In this document: positions 6,785 to 7,154 of the stretch, one piece after another
Layout of the letters: every line of letters begins with the position of its first letter
How positions within the stretch are numbered: position 1 is the stretch's first letter
From: Candidatus Binatota bacterium
GTDB lineage: Bacteria > Desulfobacterota > Binatia > Bin18
Direction: 5' to 3'
Length of the DNA stretch: 7,154 nt
NCBI GenBank assembly: GCA_011523315.1
Contig: WTHE01000538.1
Span: forward strand, 1 to 7,154
Translations under genes and position numbers: made by a program
The notes under the pieces: model-generated
What the model was told of the DNA's origin: nothing
The model's input: the letters and a program-made list of their open reading frames with translations, nothing else
Databases searched by the model: none

Positions 6785-7154
6785 CATACTCCTCCTGTGT
6801 GTCTCAGTGTTGGCCCGCGCCCAGGCACGGGCGTGTCGGCCACCGACCCTACCAGGCGAACCAGACCCTGCGCAACATGCGCAGCCTGGCCGGGCTCCAC
6901 CGCTCCGGCCTGCCTGAGCCGCTGGACAATGGCCTGGGACTCGCCCCGGTTGGTTTTCAGCGCCCAGCGCAGGGCCGTGTTGCCGTAATTATCCGTGACG
7001 TTGACATCCGCCCCTTTGGCCAGCAGCAGTTCGACTACCGGTAGATGCCCCCGGCGCGAGGCGATAATCAGCGCTGTATGGCCGAAGCTGGCGTCTTTGA
7101 TGTTTACGTCCACCCCGCCGTTGAGCATACCCTCCACGGTGGCCACATCCCCCG
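6784..7154 (-). CDS. Ankyrin-repeat protein, C-terminal part, cut by window edge
   Basis: The frame enters from beyond 7154, already reading repeat sequence (GDVATVEGMLNGGVDVNIKD), so the GTG at 7146 is internal and not a real start. The end of one repeat is followed by a full 33-residue ankyrin repeat (7083-6985: GHTALIIASRRGHLPVVELL, then LAKGADVNVTDNY). A second, more divergent 33-residue unit (6984-6886) starts GNTALRWALK and ends near RLRQAGAVEPGQ. A tail of about 33 residues without recognisable repeats runs to the TGA at 6786-6784. Ankyrin repeats mediate protein-protein binding; the partner and any N-terminal domain or signal peptide lie outside the view. The stop overlaps the thiolase start, and the thiolase Shine-Dalgarno is inside the last codons, so the genes are probably translationally coupled. 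Confidence 0.85.
   Translation of the reverse strand, partial: GDVATVEGMLNGGVDVNIKDASFGHTALIIASRRGHLPVVELLLAKGADVNVTDNYGNTALRWALKTNRGESQAIVQRLRQAGAVEPGQAAHVAQGLVRLVGSVADTPVPGRGPTLRHTGGV
6788..6796 (-). promoter_or_regulatory. Strong Shine-Dalgarno for the thiolase inside the ankyrin gene
   Basis: AGGAGGAGT lies directly before the ATGATG of the thiolase, within the last codons of the ankyrin frame. The AGGAGG core has better spacing to the second ATG (6 nt) than to the first (3 nt), which decides the start chosen. Such a strong site means the thiolase can be initiated independently even if it is coupled to the upstream gene. Confidence 0.7.

Noticed and set aside
5513..6988. Plus-strand open frames opposite the thiolase (5513-6088, 6275-6988)
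   Set aside because: They are shadows of the thiolase and ankyrin genes, with no domain-like sequence.
7144..7146. GTG as start of the ankyrin gene
   Set aside because: The codons before it (Gly-Asp) continue a normal ankyrin repeat to the window edge, so the gene starts outside.

Overview
This is a GC-rich, gene-dense bacterial window with almost no free space. It carries five complete genes and two genes cut by the window edges, in three or four transcription units. No RNA gene, CRISPR array, insertion sequence, phage gene or attachment site is visible. Most long open frames opposite the real genes are shadows of GC-rich coding sequence. The mix of a FadD15-type acyl-CoA ligase, an SCP2-type thiolase, two alpha/beta-fold hydrolases, an SDR and a Ycf45-like R3H ATPase suggests a lipid- or aromatic-degrading, probably uncultured bacterium with a large genome. 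That placement is a low-confidence inference; nothing here fixes the phylum.

Left part (1-1892): a dienelactone-hydrolase-family gene (931-191, minus) is followed after 35 nt by the start of a short-chain dehydrogenase/reductase (155 to beyond position 1, minus), probably as one operon. Diverging from it is an alpha/beta hydrolase (1095-1892, plus). The 163-nt gap between them holds plausible back-to-back sigma70-like promoters and a near-perfect inverted repeat spanning the space between the two -35 boxes. A strong hairpin (1922-1951) probably ends the plus-strand hydrolase transcript.

Middle part (2051-5479, plus): a long-chain fatty-acyl-CoA ligase is followed after 15 nt by an AAA-type ATPase with a C-terminal R3H domain (Ycf45-like, related to the SpoIIIAA ATPase group). 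The Shine-Dalgarno of the second gene overlaps the stop codon of the first, which suggests co-expression of a lipid-activating enzyme with a putative nucleic-acid-binding ATPase.

Right part (5555-7154, minus): the 3' part of an ankyrin-repeat protein runs directly into an SCP2/acetyl-CoA-acetyltransferase-type thiolase, with the stop and start codons overlapping. The thiolase converges on the ATPase gene across a 75-nt gap.

Metabolically, the ligase, thiolase, SDR and two hydrolases fit acyl-CoA and ring-cleavage-type catabolism. No substrate can be named, and they are not one operon. I found no clear undescribed defence or mobile system. The oddest points are the ligase-R3H ATPase pairing, the ankyrin-thiolase overlap and the divergent regulatory region.
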